Source: an uncultured Prevotella sp. (GTDB taxonomy: Bacteria; Bacteroidota; Bacteroidia; Bacteroidales; Bacteroidaceae). Taken from it: a stretch of DNA of 64,000 nucleotides. The notes below the pieces were generated by a model. That model was not told the origin of the DNA, did not search any database, and saw only the letters and a list, made by a program, of their open reading frames with translations. The stretch is taken from assembly GCA_947304695.1 (NCBI GenBank), contig CAMZBS010000001.1, forward strand, positions 46,175-110,174, written 5' to 3'. The first letter of the stretch is position 1. Every line of letters begins with the position of its first letter. Both the position numbers and the translations under genes were made by a program. Positions 1 through 8,169 of this stretch are shown one piece after another.

Positions 1-1
1 G

Positions 2-829
2 GCCTACGACCAACTGTGGGTGCCACTGGACGAGGTCACGAAGACCCGCTATATCGACGAATTCAAGAAGCTGCGCAAGATTGAACCGCCCTACACCAAC
101 TGGTTCCTCTTCTCAGCCCTCATCGAGAGCTTCATTGCCAAGGCCGCAGGCCTGCAGGAATATGACGACTACCGTGTGATGACCACCATCCGCAAGGTCG
201 AGGAATGGTACGTGGGCGACGGCTGGTACGCCGACGGCCCGGTGTTTGCGTTCGACTACTACAGCAGCTACGTATTTCATGCCATGTACTTAGAGACACT
301 GCAGAACATGCTCGATGCCCGTGCCAACACGCGATTAGAGTACCAGAAGTACTACGACCGTGCCCTGAAACGGGCTCAGAAGTTCTCCATCATCCTGGAG
401 CGTTTCATCTCGCCCGAGGGCACCTTCCCCGTCATCGGACGCTCCACGCCCTACCGCATGGCCGCCATGCAGCCGCTGGCCATGCTGGCCTGGCAGCAGA
501 AACTGCCCAAGGAACTGACAAACGGACAGGTGCGTGCCGCGCTGACAAAGGTCATGCACCGCATGTACGACCAGCAGCAGAACTACAACGACGGTGGCTT
601 CCTCACCATTGGCTTCTGCGGTCACCAGCCCGAAACGGCCGACTGGTACACCAACAACGGCTCGCTCTACATGACAAGCCTCTCGCTCATGCCCTTAGGA
701 CTGCCCGCCGACCATCCGTTCTGGACTTGCGAAGCCGAGCCGTGGACGCAGGTGAAAGCCTGGGGCGGCCAGCCTTTCCCCAAGGATCACCGCTGGGCCG
801 ACGACATTACCACCAAGGACCGCTGGTAA
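2..829 (+). CDS. DUF2264 domain protein, 5' truncated by window edge
   Basis: The reading frame is open from base 2, so the start lies upstream of the window and only the C-terminal 275 or so residues are visible. The visible part matches DUF2264: TNWFLFSALIE, then WYVGDGWYADGP followed by FDYYSSYVFHAMY, and near the end ETADWYTNNGSLYM. The aromatic-rich helical pattern is that of an alpha/alpha barrel as found in glycan-active enzymes. Family members occur in Bacteroidetes glycan-degradation settings, but a reaction is not established and I assign none. The gene ends in TAA and is followed by a two-hairpin repeat array that can serve as a terminator towards the convergent protease gene. Confidence 0.8.
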   Translation, partial: AYDQLWVPLDEVTKTRYIDEFKKLRKIEPPYTNWFLFSALIESFIAKAAGLQEYDDYRVMTTIRKVEEWYVGDGWYADGPVFAFDYYSSYVFHAMYLETLQNMLDARANTRLEYQKYYDRALKRAQKFSIILERFISPEGTFPVIGRSTPYRMAAMQPLAMLAWQQKLPKELTNGQVRAALTKVMHRMYDQQQNYNDGGFLTIGFCGHQPETADWYTNNGSLYMTSLSLMPLGLPADHPFWTCEAEPWTQVKAWGGQPFPKDHRWADDITTKDRW

Positions 830-866
830 GAAACCTGAAGAACTAAACGACGGAAGAATTGACAGC

Positions 867-990
867 GTAACAATCTGTATTCCAAAGATTTACAATTGAG
901 CCTCAGCTGCATCGCAACTGAGGCTCAATTGTCTTGTTAGTGAGGCTTACTTGCGAGGTAATTAAGCCTCAGTTTCAGAAAGGAATGAAG
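867..990. repeat. 22-bp phased palindromic array, copy 1
   Basis: Four copies of AGSCTCAGTT-like motifs start at 899, 921, 943 and 965, exactly 22 bases apart. Copies 1 and 2 are inverted and form a 14-base-pair perfect stem (894-907 with 919-932) with T-rich sequence after it; copies 3 and 4 form a weaker hairpin. A leader at 867-898 is shared, at the same 32-base distance, with the array at 30650. The array lies between convergent genes, so a bidirectional terminator is a plausible role. The last copy ends at about the stop codon of the minus-strand protease. Confidence 0.85.
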
Positions 991-1895
991 CGCAGGCGGC
1001 GGCGAGGCATGAAGATGACGCTGCCATGAGCCAATACCGGCCCGCCAAGATGGGACAGGCCCTGAGTGGTCCGGGAGGGTACGGAATAGAAAGCATAACC
1101 GCCAAAGCAGCAGAGACTGTCGAGCATCAGCCTGCGGACGGGGGCATGAGTCTCACGTCCATGCAAGCCACGGGAGAAGCTGCCCACCACTGTGTCGGTG
1201 ATTTGCGCAGGATTCTGCGACAGCAGGGAGTCGAGTCCCTGACCAAAGCTGTGGAGGCTGATGAGATAGAAGAAAGGACTGCCCGTGTCGAAGAGCACCT
1301 GTTCGGTGTAGCCTCGGAAAGGCGACACATGAATATAAGGTGTGTGGCGATAGGGTAGAACCTCATACTGGCACTCAAAACCAGCGGATTCATCGCGGAA
1401 ATGTTTCTTGCGGTCAGTCAGAATGAGCAGGTGCTGGCGGGTGTCAATCTTCATCATCAAGCCCTTACGGATAATGTCAAACCCTACGATTCCATCAATT
1501 TTCTGCTGCATAGGAGGTCGCTCATGAACGGTGGCATGCAACCCAGTAAAGGTAATGTGGCCTAAAGTGACGGGGGGCAGTGCCACCACGGGCACAGCAC
1601 TCTCAGTGCCCAGGGCGTCGATCGAGCGGATGGTGCCAAGTTGCGGACAGACAGCCAGGTCGCTGTCGTCGTAGATCACGGCCTGGGCAGCCCCCGTGTC
1701 GAGCAGGAACCGCCGCTGCACGCCGTCTATTATGACAGGCACAAACACCCGCTTACCGTCGAACTCAATGTCGATGGAATCGGCAAAATTCCGCTCTGAC
1801 ACTTTGAATTTCAACGAATAACCAACAGGTTGCGCCTGCACTCCAGCCCAAGACCAGAAGAGTAGCAACAAAGACAAAACACGCCGGCACATCAT
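975..1895 (-). CDS. secreted retropepsin-like aspartic protease
   Basis: The product of about 306 residues has a signal peptide (LSLLLLFWSWAGVQAQ) and two aspartic-protease style motifs, FLLDTGA in the N-terminal half and VLFDTGS in the C-terminal half, in the two-lobe layout of pepsin/retropepsin-like proteins; FDIIRKG resembles the conserved stretch after the flap. A GTG at 1913 would extend it to 312 residues and overlap the upstream S46 gene by 4 bases, but I prefer the ATG at 1895 because it directly begins the signal peptide. It is probably cotranscribed with the S46 dipeptidyl-peptidase gene, which suggests a role in periplasmic or surface peptide breakdown. Substrate is unknown. Confidence 0.75.
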   Translation of the reverse strand: MMCRRVLSLLLLFWSWAGVQAQPVGYSLKFKVSERNFADSIDIEFDGKRVFVPVIIDGVQRRFLLDTGAAQAVIYDDSDLAVCPQLGTIRSIDALGTESAVPVVALPPVTLGHITFTGLHATVHERPPMQQKIDGIVGFDIIRKGLMMKIDTRQHLLILTDRKKHFRDESAGFECQYEVLPYRHTPYIHVSPFRGYTEQVLFDTGSPFFYLISLHSFGQGLDSLLSQNPAQITDTVVGSFSRGLHGRETHAPVRRLMLDSLCCFGGYAFYSVPSRTTQGLSHLGGPVLAHGSVIFMPRRRLRFIPF

Positions 1896-1909
1896 ACAGA
1901 TCCCTGTTC

Positions 1910-4024
1910 TCACTTCCCAATTCCCATCTCCTTAAGCAGGCGGTCGGCATGTCCCCAACGGTCCATCATGAAGAGCACGAAACGAATGTCGACACCAATG
2001 CAGCGGGCCAAAGAGGAATCGAAGAAAATATCGCTGGAAAGCGAGTCCCAATTGCCGTCGAAAGCCAGTCCGATGAGACGGTTCTGACCATCGAACATGG
2101 GCGAACCCGAATTGCCACCCGTAATGTCGTTGGTAGTGAGGAAACACAGCTGCATCTGACCCGTACGCTTGTCTGCGTAGGGTGAGAAATCCGGACTGCC
2201 GAGCAGCGTTTTCATGATTGGCTCCACTCGGTAGTCTTCCACGAAGTTGCCCAACAACATCTTGTCCAACAGACTAGAAGCTGTGGTGAAATAACCCGAC
2301 GAGCGTCCGCCCAACTTGTAGTCACGCACCTGTCCGTAGCTCAGACGCATGGTGAAATTGGCATCGCTGTAGTGCGGCATGTCCTGTTCCATGCGCAGCT
2401 TGGCAGCACAGAGCAGACGCTCCTGGGCATCGATGGAATCGCGCAATTTTGCCATTTCAGACTTCAGGTCGCCCTGTATTTCGGTCAAGTCAAGGCCGAA
2501 CTGAACACCGGGGTCTTCCAGGAACGACTTCTTCCGGAAATAGATGCGCTTGCCTTGCTTCATGAGCACGGAATGGCCGTAAAGACAATCGGCATATTTC
2601 TGGCAGTCGCCACCAAACTGCTGGTCGATGGTCTTATAGAAAGCGGGCAAGAAGCGCGGGTCGCTGACTTTGAGACGGTAGTTGGTCAGCAGCGTGCCCA
2701 GCACTTCGCGGTCGGTGGAAAGGTCGAACGTCTCACTGTTGTCCTTGAACACATAGTGCATGCGCTTGCCGTGGCCCTTGGGCTGCGCACCATTATGAAT
2801 AAGAAGAGCACGGCGCGACAGTTCATCGGTGCGGCGGAAGGTCTCAGCCCAGTACATCTGTGCCCTGCTCAGACGCTGGCGCTGGGCATAGAGACGTGAA
2901 AGCTTGGAAAAGTCCAACTGCCCCTTGAAATGGCCGGTGGTGTCGACCCACTGTTGCAGCTGCTGCTCGAACTGGCGCTTTTGCTGGATGAGTCCAATGC
3001 TATCGATGCACTTGTTCATGCCGATGGAGTTTTTCCAGTAGTTGGCACTCTGGGCATACTTCGAGTCGTACTTAATGCGCACAGCCTCGCTCTGATCCAT
3101 GTGGCGTTTCATCACCTGCTGCTTCACACCGCGAACCTGGGCACGGATGGCGTTCTCAGTGTAGCGCTCCTCGATGCCGTAGCTGCTCAGATAGCGCGAA
3201 GTGCTGCCCGGATAACCCATGGTCATGGCAAAGGAACCCTCCTGATAGCCGTCCATGGAGATGCGGGCCCAGTGCTCCGGATGGTAGGGCACATTGTCCT
3301 TGGAGTAGTCGGCAGGCCCGTTGGTCTCGGGGTCGGCATAGATGCGGAACACGGAGAAGTCGCACGTCTGGCGGGGCCACATCCAGTTGTCGGTCTCTCC
3401 GCCGAACTTGCCCATCGACTTGGGGATGGTAAAGACCAAACGCAGGTCACGGAAGTCACGATAAAGGGTCAGGAAGTAGCGGTTGCCCTCATAGAAGGGC
3501 TTGATCTCGGCACGCAGGGTGGTGTCGTTCAGCTTGGCAGCGAGCGAGAACATGTTCTCTAACGAATCGAGATAGACTTCGCGCTCTAAGTTATCCATAG
3601 TCAGAAACTCGGGTGTCACGACATCGTCGGTGATGTCCTTCTGCTTCACCATGAACGAAACGAACATGTTCTCGTTGGGCAGTTCCTCTTCAAAGGTCTT
3701 GGCATAGAAGCCATTGAGCATGTAGTCGTGCTCCACGGTGGAATGGCTGCGGATGGCCTCAAAGCCACAGTGATGGTTGGTAAACACCAGACCGTCGGGC
3801 GAAACAACCACGCCTGAGCAGTAGCCGGAGAAATTGACCACAGCCTGCATGATGGCACTATCACCCTCATAGAGCTGTTCATAAGGCAACTGGTACCCTT
3901 CCTGCTTCATGGTCTCATAGACGGCTTTCGGCAGGTCGTTGAGCGTCCACATGCCCTCGTCGGCATATAAAGGTAAAAAGGTAAAAAAGTAAAAAGGTAA
4001 AATAAACAATACTACTTTTCTCAT
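1910..4024 (-). CDS. S46 family dipeptidyl-peptidase, DPP7-type
   Basis: This 704-residue protein is a full-length S46 serine dipeptidyl-peptidase, which removes dipeptides from the N-terminus of peptides in the periplasm and supports amino-acid fermentation. After the signal peptide it shows the catalytic His in NHHCGFEAI (residues 83-91), the DNWMWPR block near 220, and the catalytic Ser in GGNSGSP (about residue 639). Eighteen residues after that Ser lies Gly in AFDGNW, where DPP11 enzymes have Arg, so I infer DPP7-like preference for hydrophobic rather than acidic P1 residues. Its ATG overlaps the stop of the four-helix-bundle gene as ATGA. The signal peptide (FILPFYFFTFLPL) is encoded by an arm of the inverted repeat that brackets that small gene. 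Confidence 0.92.
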   Translation of the reverse strand: MRKVVLFILPFYFFTFLPLYADEGMWTLNDLPKAVYETMKQEGYQLPYEQLYEGDSAIMQAVVNFSGYCSGVVVSPDGLVFTNHHCGFEAIRSHSTVEHDYMLNGFYAKTFEEELPNENMFVSFMVKQKDITDDVVTPEFLTMDNLEREVYLDSLENMFSLAAKLNDTTLRAEIKPFYEGNRYFLTLYRDFRDLRLVFTIPKSMGKFGGETDNWMWPRQTCDFSVFRIYADPETNGPADYSKDNVPYHPEHWARISMDGYQEGSFAMTMGYPGSTSRYLSSYGIEERYTENAIRAQVRGVKQQVMKRHMDQSEAVRIKYDSKYAQSANYWKNSIGMNKCIDSIGLIQQKRQFEQQLQQWVDTTGHFKGQLDFSKLSRLYAQRQRLSRAQMYWAETFRRTDELSRRALLIHNGAQPKGHGKRMHYVFKDNSETFDLSTDREVLGTLLTNYRLKVSDPRFLPAFYKTIDQQFGGDCQKYADCLYGHSVLMKQGKRIYFRKKSFLEDPGVQFGLDLTEIQGDLKSEMAKLRDSIDAQERLLCAAKLRMEQDMPHYSDANFTMRLSYGQVRDYKLGGRSSGYFTTASSLLDKMLLGNFVEDYRVEPIMKTLLGSPDFSPYADKRTGQMQLCFLTTNDITGGNSGSPMFDGQNRLIGLAFDGNWDSLSSDIFFDSSLARCIGVDIRFVLFMMDRWGHADRLLKEMGIGK

Positions 4025-4399
4025 TTCTTTGACAATTTATTAATTATATTTACTAATGTTCCAATAATTGTATTGACATCATTGATTAAAGAAAATGATT
4101 CTTCCTCAGACAAATAGTTAGACTCCGTCAATAACTCTATCCAATATTTTGATTCACTTGCTTCTTTTAAAGCTATCTTTAATTTGCTAATATAATCTGC
4201 CTCACTTTGTGCAAAAATACTTTCTGCTAAATTTGCACCAATACTTGTCCCGCTTCTATAGAGTTGTTTTGACATTGTATATTCTTTCCTTATCAAAAGA
4301 ATCTTATAGAGGTTCACAATTCTTAATGCAAATCGTTTACTTAATTTATAAACAACATTTTCTTCCATTATTTTTTACCTCTTTACCTTTTTACTTTTT
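3984..4399. repeat. 18-bp perfect inverted repeat bracketing the four-helix-bundle gene
   Basis: The arms at 3984-4001 and 4382-4399 are exact reverse complements (AAAAAGTAAAAAGGTAAA and its complement); each sits in a longer run of related AGGTAAAAA repeats. The enclosed 380 bases are much more AT-rich than the flanks and hold one small gene. One arm encodes part of the S46 signal peptide and the other encodes the last codons of the flippase, so the element boundaries are inside both neighbours. This suggests a small mobile or formerly mobile unit. Confidence 0.7.
4021..4368 (-). CDS. four-helix-bundle protein (S23/IVP family)
   Basis: The 115-residue protein is all-helical and matches the four-helix-bundle family (TIGR02436, 23S rRNA intervening-sequence protein): the block LYRSGTSIGANLAES followed by a helix with KIALKEASESKYWIELL is characteristic. 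Members occur in intervening sequences of rRNA genes and as stand-alone genes; the related Avd protein works with retroelement reverse transcriptases. No rRNA or reverse transcriptase is present here. It is strongly AT-rich compared with its neighbours, is bracketed by an inverted repeat, and its TGA overlaps the start of the S46 peptidase by ATGA. Its function is unknown; transfer as a small unit is inferred from composition and the repeats. Confidence 0.85.
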   Translation of the reverse strand: MEENVVYKLSKRFALRIVNLYKILLIRKEYTMSKQLYRSGTSIGANLAESIFAQSEADYISKLKIALKEASESKYWIELLTESNYLSEEESFSLINDVNTIIGTLVNIINKLSKK

Positions 4400-5808
4400 G
4401 AAAGGGGAAGATCGTGCCTGATGACCATAACAAGGAAGAGCACAATAAAAATGGTGTTGTACACTAACTTTGCCCAAACAGGCAGGTCGTCAAAGACGTA
4501 CATCATGGCGGTACAGATGGCGGCAAGGATGACGTAGGCAAGAATGTCCTTCATGGGATAGGGAATGGGATTCTTGCGCTGACCCACGAAATAGCTCAAC
4601 AGCATGGCAGTGCCGTAGCCAGCCACACCACCCCATGCACAGGCCCAGTAGCCGTAATCAGGAATGAACAGGATGTTGACAGCAAAGAGCACCACACAGC
4701 CGACAAGCGAGAACCAGGCACCATAGATGGTCTTGTCGATGAGTTTGTACCAGAACGAGAGGTTGAAGTAGATGCCCATCATGATTTCAGCAGCCATGAC
4801 CACTGGCACCACGCCCAGACCTTCACGGTAGTCGGCACCGATGATATACTGCAGCAACGGCATCCATCCCATTACGCAAAGGAAGGCCAGTAGCGTGAAA
4901 ATGATGAAGTACTTCATGGCCGAAGCGTAATACTCGGTCTTGTCAGCATCCTTGCTCTTGGCAAAGACAATGGGTTCGTAGGCATAGCGGAAAGCCTGCG
5001 TAATCATGGCCATGATCATGGCAATCTTTACGCAGGAACCATAAATGCCCAACTGTATGTTGGCATCGGCCTGGTCGGGATAGACCAATGGGAAGAGAAT
5101 CTTATCGGCCACCTGATTCAGGATGCCGGCAATACCCAGCACGAGGATGGGCCAGGAGTAGCTGAGCATGCGGCGCAGCAGGGCTGCGTCGAAATGCCAG
5201 TGGATGCGGAAAAGGTCGGGAATGAACAGCGGAGTGATGAGACCCGTGCAAAGCAGATTGATGAAAAAGACGTAGAACACACTCGTCTTGCCCAGAACGA
5301 CAAAGTAGAAAACGTTCAGCCCAATGTTCAATACAATAAAGAGCATCTTCAGCGAGGCAAAGCGTATGGCCCGCTTCTGATAGCGCAGGAAACTGAAAGG
5401 AATGGCCTGCAGGGCGTCGAGTGCCACAACGACAGCCATCATCAGTAGGTAGTCAGGATGGTCTTCATAGCCCAATGCACCACTGATGGGAGCAATGAAA
5501 CCGAAGATGAGCAGCAGGAAAAGGGCTGTGAGCGTACCGACAGTGGCCATGGCAGTAGAGAAAACAGTGTCGGGATGCTCCTTGTCATCGTTGGCGAAGC
5601 GGAACAATGTGGTCTCCATGCCAAAGGTGAGAAGCACCAGAATGAGCGCCGTATAGGCATAGATGTTGGTATTCACACCGTAATCGCCCGAGTCCTTGGG
5701 CATGTAGTGGGTGTAGAGCGGAACGAGCAGGTAGTTCAGAAAACGACCCACAATACTCGACAGTCCGTAAATGGCCGTGTCCTTGGCCAGCGATTTCATA
5801 TTTGCCAT
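4375..5808 (-). CDS. polysaccharide flippase (MATE/PST superfamily, RfbX-like)
   Basis: The 477-residue protein is an integral membrane protein with about 12-14 hydrophobic segments and the N-terminal signature of the oligosaccharide flippase family (KDTAIYGLSSIVGRFLNYLLVPLYT). Such proteins move lipid-linked glycan units across the inner membrane for capsule or O-antigen assembly. No glycosyltransferases are nearby, so it is an orphan flippase and its substrate cannot be read from context. An in-frame ATG at 5799 is an alternative start. The last codons (SKSKKVKR, then TAA) are encoded by an arm of the inverted repeat around the downstream small gene, so the native C-terminus may have been replaced. 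Confidence 0.85.
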   Translation of the reverse strand: MANMKSLAKDTAIYGLSSIVGRFLNYLLVPLYTHYMPKDSGDYGVNTNIYAYTALILVLLTFGMETTLFRFANDDKEHPDTVFSTAMATVGTLTALFLLLIFGFIAPISGALGYEDHPDYLLMMAVVVALDALQAIPFSFLRYQKRAIRFASLKMLFIVLNIGLNVFYFVVLGKTSVFYVFFINLLCTGLITPLFIPDLFRIHWHFDAALLRRMLSYSWPILVLGIAGILNQVADKILFPLVYPDQADANIQLGIYGSCVKIAMIMAMITQAFRYAYEPIVFAKSKDADKTEYYASAMKYFIIFTLLAFLCVMGWMPLLQYIIGADYREGLGVVPVVMAAEIMMGIYFNLSFWYKLIDKTIYGAWFSLVGCVVLFAVNILFIPDYGYWACAWGGVAGYGTAMLLSYFVGQRKNPIPYPMKDILAYVILAAICTAMMYVFDDLPVWAKLVYNTIFIVLFLVMVIRHDLPLSKSKKVKR

Positions 5809-5836
5809 AGCTGCTTTTTTCTTTTTTAATGAGAAA

Positions 5837-5858
5837 GGCGTCCATTCACATGGACACC
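5837..5858 (-). terminator. weak hairpin between LruC and flippase genes
   Basis: A 9-base-pair stem with one G-U pair and a 4-base loop (5837-5845 with 5850-5858), followed on the minus strand by TTTCTC and then A-rich sequence. It may act as a weak terminator or attenuator after the LruC gene; the missing clean T-run makes this uncertain. Confidence 0.35.
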
Positions 5859-5895
5859 CTCCTCTGACATTCTATAAGAAAATTTGATGATTATT

Positions 5896-7983
5896 TTACT
5901 TGTTATTCCTCAAATCCAAGTCAACGAAGCGGTCAACCTTGCTTTGAATCCAACTCCAGTCGAACGGATCTTCGCCCTCTACCCAGTCCACGAATGAAGG
6001 ATAGGCTTTGGTGATGCTGATGTACTCATCGTCCCAACTGGTGCCTATAGGCACGCAAATTTTCTGAGGAGCCTGACCCACAACAGCCGTCAGGTTATAC
6101 TCAGTGATGTTCCGACCTTCCTGCTTGCGCACCACGATAGGAATATCAATCAAGCTATTGTACTTCTTAGCAGCGGTGAACGTCACAGGGTCTTTCTTCT
6201 CAATAGGATGATTCGTATAAGGCTTCTCACCTGGCTCGCCCGTATTCACCATGTTCCAAATATCATCAGTCTTACCCACGTTGAAGCCCTGCTCTCCGTG
6301 AACCTCAACACCGGCCACGGTCAGGTCGAGCGTACCACCGGCCGCAAGCAGCGTGATCTCAGTGGTACCGTCGGTATAGATAACAGCATCAAACACCACG
6401 TCGTTGAAATCGAAGTCGCCGATTGTACCCAGGTCTTCGCACATAATGCGTCCCTGTTCTTTAATATCCCTTCCATTATTCGGTGTCCACGTGGCTCCGC
6501 ACGAACCATACTTAGGCGAAGCGGTCACCAGATCGAAGTCGACATCCGAATAGATCTTGGTCACGTTATGCTTGTCAATGGTGATGTTCTCGCTCTTGGC
6601 ATCAATAAGCTCTTGAGCTGTTATCGGTGTCCAATAGCTGGTGCCATTCCAGTCTGTGCCAAGATACATGTCATTATAGAATTCCATGACCTGAACACCC
6701 AGCGTCAGGTTGGCTCCCACCACGTGGAAAGCACCACCCTTGTGGGAAGGAATATAGCTGATTCCACCCAGACGTACCCATACCTTGGCATTGTCGTCAG
6801 CGGCAATGAAGCCCTGATAGGGTGAATCGTACTTGCCACGGAAGTCAGCACCGTCTCTTCCCCACTTCGTACCGTTCTTGATATTCACGCCTGAGTTGTT
6901 GGCCATAATGAACTGGAAGTTGTCGAACACGCCACGGTCAGCCTCCATGTAGCTACCGTTCATCTGATAGAACTGGCCGTTCATCATTACGGCATCGTTA
7001 ATCACGAAGAAACTGCAGAAGTTGTACATCGTTCCGTTCCATGCAGCAGTCCTGAAGCTGCCTGTGGTATAGGTTCCCTTGTTTATCCACCAAATCTGCC
7101 CTGTGCCTTGCGTCAATTCAGTCTCACCGGTAATCGACATGGTTCCTTCGTTATAGAAGTTGGCACAAGAGTTCAACTGGAACATGCCCGAAAGCTTGAT
7201 GTCGCCGTAGTTGTAAAGGAAGGAGGAATTGCCGTCGCCTGGCTTACTGGTAATGCTTTTTCCCGTGACGGTTCCTTCGTTATAGACTGTGGCACTCTGG
7301 TTGATTTCAAAGTTGTCACGGCCCAGTTTCAGCGTACCACGGTTGAAAATACGAGCATCACCCAACTGATTGTACAGCTTGTCGTAGTTGTAGTTCACTG
7401 TAGCACCAGCACTGATGTAGATTTCCAGCGCGTTGATATAGTTGCTCATGTTCAGCGTGAACGTCTTGCCCGGCAGCACATAGATGCGTGCCTGGTTGAT
7501 ATAGTCGGGTACGTTCAATGTGGCATTGCCAGTGACATAGAAATCATGCGATCCGCCAGTGAACTTAATGGTATGTTCACCGTCGGGCAGCAGGATTTCA
7601 GCATCGCCGTTCATGGCTGCATTCTGGTCAAGTGCTCCACCCCAGTCAGCACGGCGCCACTTGTCCTGATTCATGTATTCGCTGTAAGTCATGGCCGTTG
7701 ACGGTGCCTCACTCTTGTAGAAGTCATCCGTATTGGTGTATTCTGTAAACGGGTCGTCATCCACAAGAATAGAACGTGTTCTACGCGAATTGAGCTGAGA
7801 CTGGAAGCCCCAGGTCTGACTGGCATTAGGTGTGCCGACTTTTTCCTCAAACGACTTCTGATAAGAAACCGACAGTTCCCTGACCACGGCTGTCTCATCG
7901 TAATAATTTGTTTCTCTTGAACAGCTTGCCGTCACCAACATCACAAGGGCTGCTGCTCCTACAATCATCAAATTCTTTTTCAT
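5896..7983 (-). CDS. LruC domain-containing surface lipoprotein
   Basis: The 695-residue product starts with a lipoprotein signal (LVTASC, Cys21). The middle is a long repetitive beta region rich in Asn/Gly with recurring phrases such as NYGDIKL, FYNEGTMSI and INKGTY, like a beta-helix or solenoid. The C-terminal part holds the LruC motif DFDFNDVVFD near residue 524, an acidic loop thought to bind calcium. LruC proteins are extracellular lipoproteins of unknown role, possibly adhesins. It is divergent from a second LruC lipoprotein at 8170 with a 186-base shared promoter region, and has its own -7 box at 8035-8042. The two share architecture but not length, which suggests an old duplication. 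Confidence 0.8.
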   Translation of the reverse strand: MKKNLMIVGAAALVMLVTASCSRETNYYDETAVVRELSVSYQKSFEEKVGTPNASQTWGFQSQLNSRRTRSILVDDDPFTEYTNTDDFYKSEAPSTAMTYSEYMNQDKWRRADWGGALDQNAAMNGDAEILLPDGEHTIKFTGGSHDFYVTGNATLNVPDYINQARIYVLPGKTFTLNMSNYINALEIYISAGATVNYNYDKLYNQLGDARIFNRGTLKLGRDNFEINQSATVYNEGTVTGKSITSKPGDGNSSFLYNYGDIKLSGMFQLNSCANFYNEGTMSITGETELTQGTGQIWWINKGTYTTGSFRTAAWNGTMYNFCSFFVINDAVMMNGQFYQMNGSYMEADRGVFDNFQFIMANNSGVNIKNGTKWGRDGADFRGKYDSPYQGFIAADDNAKVWVRLGGISYIPSHKGGAFHVVGANLTLGVQVMEFYNDMYLGTDWNGTSYWTPITAQELIDAKSENITIDKHNVTKIYSDVDFDLVTASPKYGSCGATWTPNNGRDIKEQGRIMCEDLGTIGDFDFNDVVFDAVIYTDGTTEITLLAAGGTLDLTVAGVEVHGEQGFNVGKTDDIWNMVNTGEPGEKPYTNHPIEKKDPVTFTAAKKYNSLIDIPIVVRKQEGRNITEYNLTAVVGQAPQKICVPIGTSWDDEYISITKAYPSFVDWVEGEDPFDWSWIQSKVDRFVDLDLRNNK

Positions 7984-8034
7984 AGGGCCTTCGATTTATA
8001 AAATAACAGATTCCGGTATCTCGAAAATTTTTTG

Positions 8035-8042
8035 CAAAAATA
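8035..8042 (-). promoter_or_regulatory. -7 box for the minus-strand LruC gene
   Basis: Read on the minus strand this is TATTTTTG, a match to the Bacteroidetes TAnnTTTG -7 element, about 50 bases upstream of the ATG at 7983. The -33 region has only a partial TTG match. The leader is AT-rich with no Shine-Dalgarno. Confidence 0.5.
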
Positions 8043-8129
8043 CAAATTATTAAAGCAAGTAAGCCTCGGTTTTCGTTAAAAAACAACAAAAAAGACAAAA
8101 AACGGCACTTTTTTATTATAAATAAGGTA

Positions 8130-8137
8130 TATTTTTG
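8130..8137 (+). promoter_or_regulatory. -7 box for the plus-strand LruC gene
   Basis: TATTTTTG matches the TAnnTTTG -7 element and lies about 30 bases before the ATG at 8170. The upstream T-run at 8109-8114 is the nearest thing to a -33 element. With the box at 8035-8042 it makes a divergent promoter region of about 90 bases in which both lipoprotein genes could be co-regulated. Confidence 0.5.
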
Positions 8138-8169
8138 TAATTTCGCACAATCAAAGCAACGTTGTAAAG

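Noticed and set aside
867..990. 22-base phased arrays as CRISPR arrays
   Set aside because: Conserved part is only about 10 bases, spacers are 12 bases, copies flip orientation and pair with each other, and there are no cas genes in the window.
4021..4368. Diversity-generating retroelement (Avd-like four-helix bundle)
   Set aside because: No reverse transcriptase, template repeat or variable repeat is present nearby.
4375..5808. Capsule biosynthesis cluster around the flippase
   Set aside because: No glycosyltransferase, polymerase or nucleotide-sugar gene lies nearby; the flippase stands alone.
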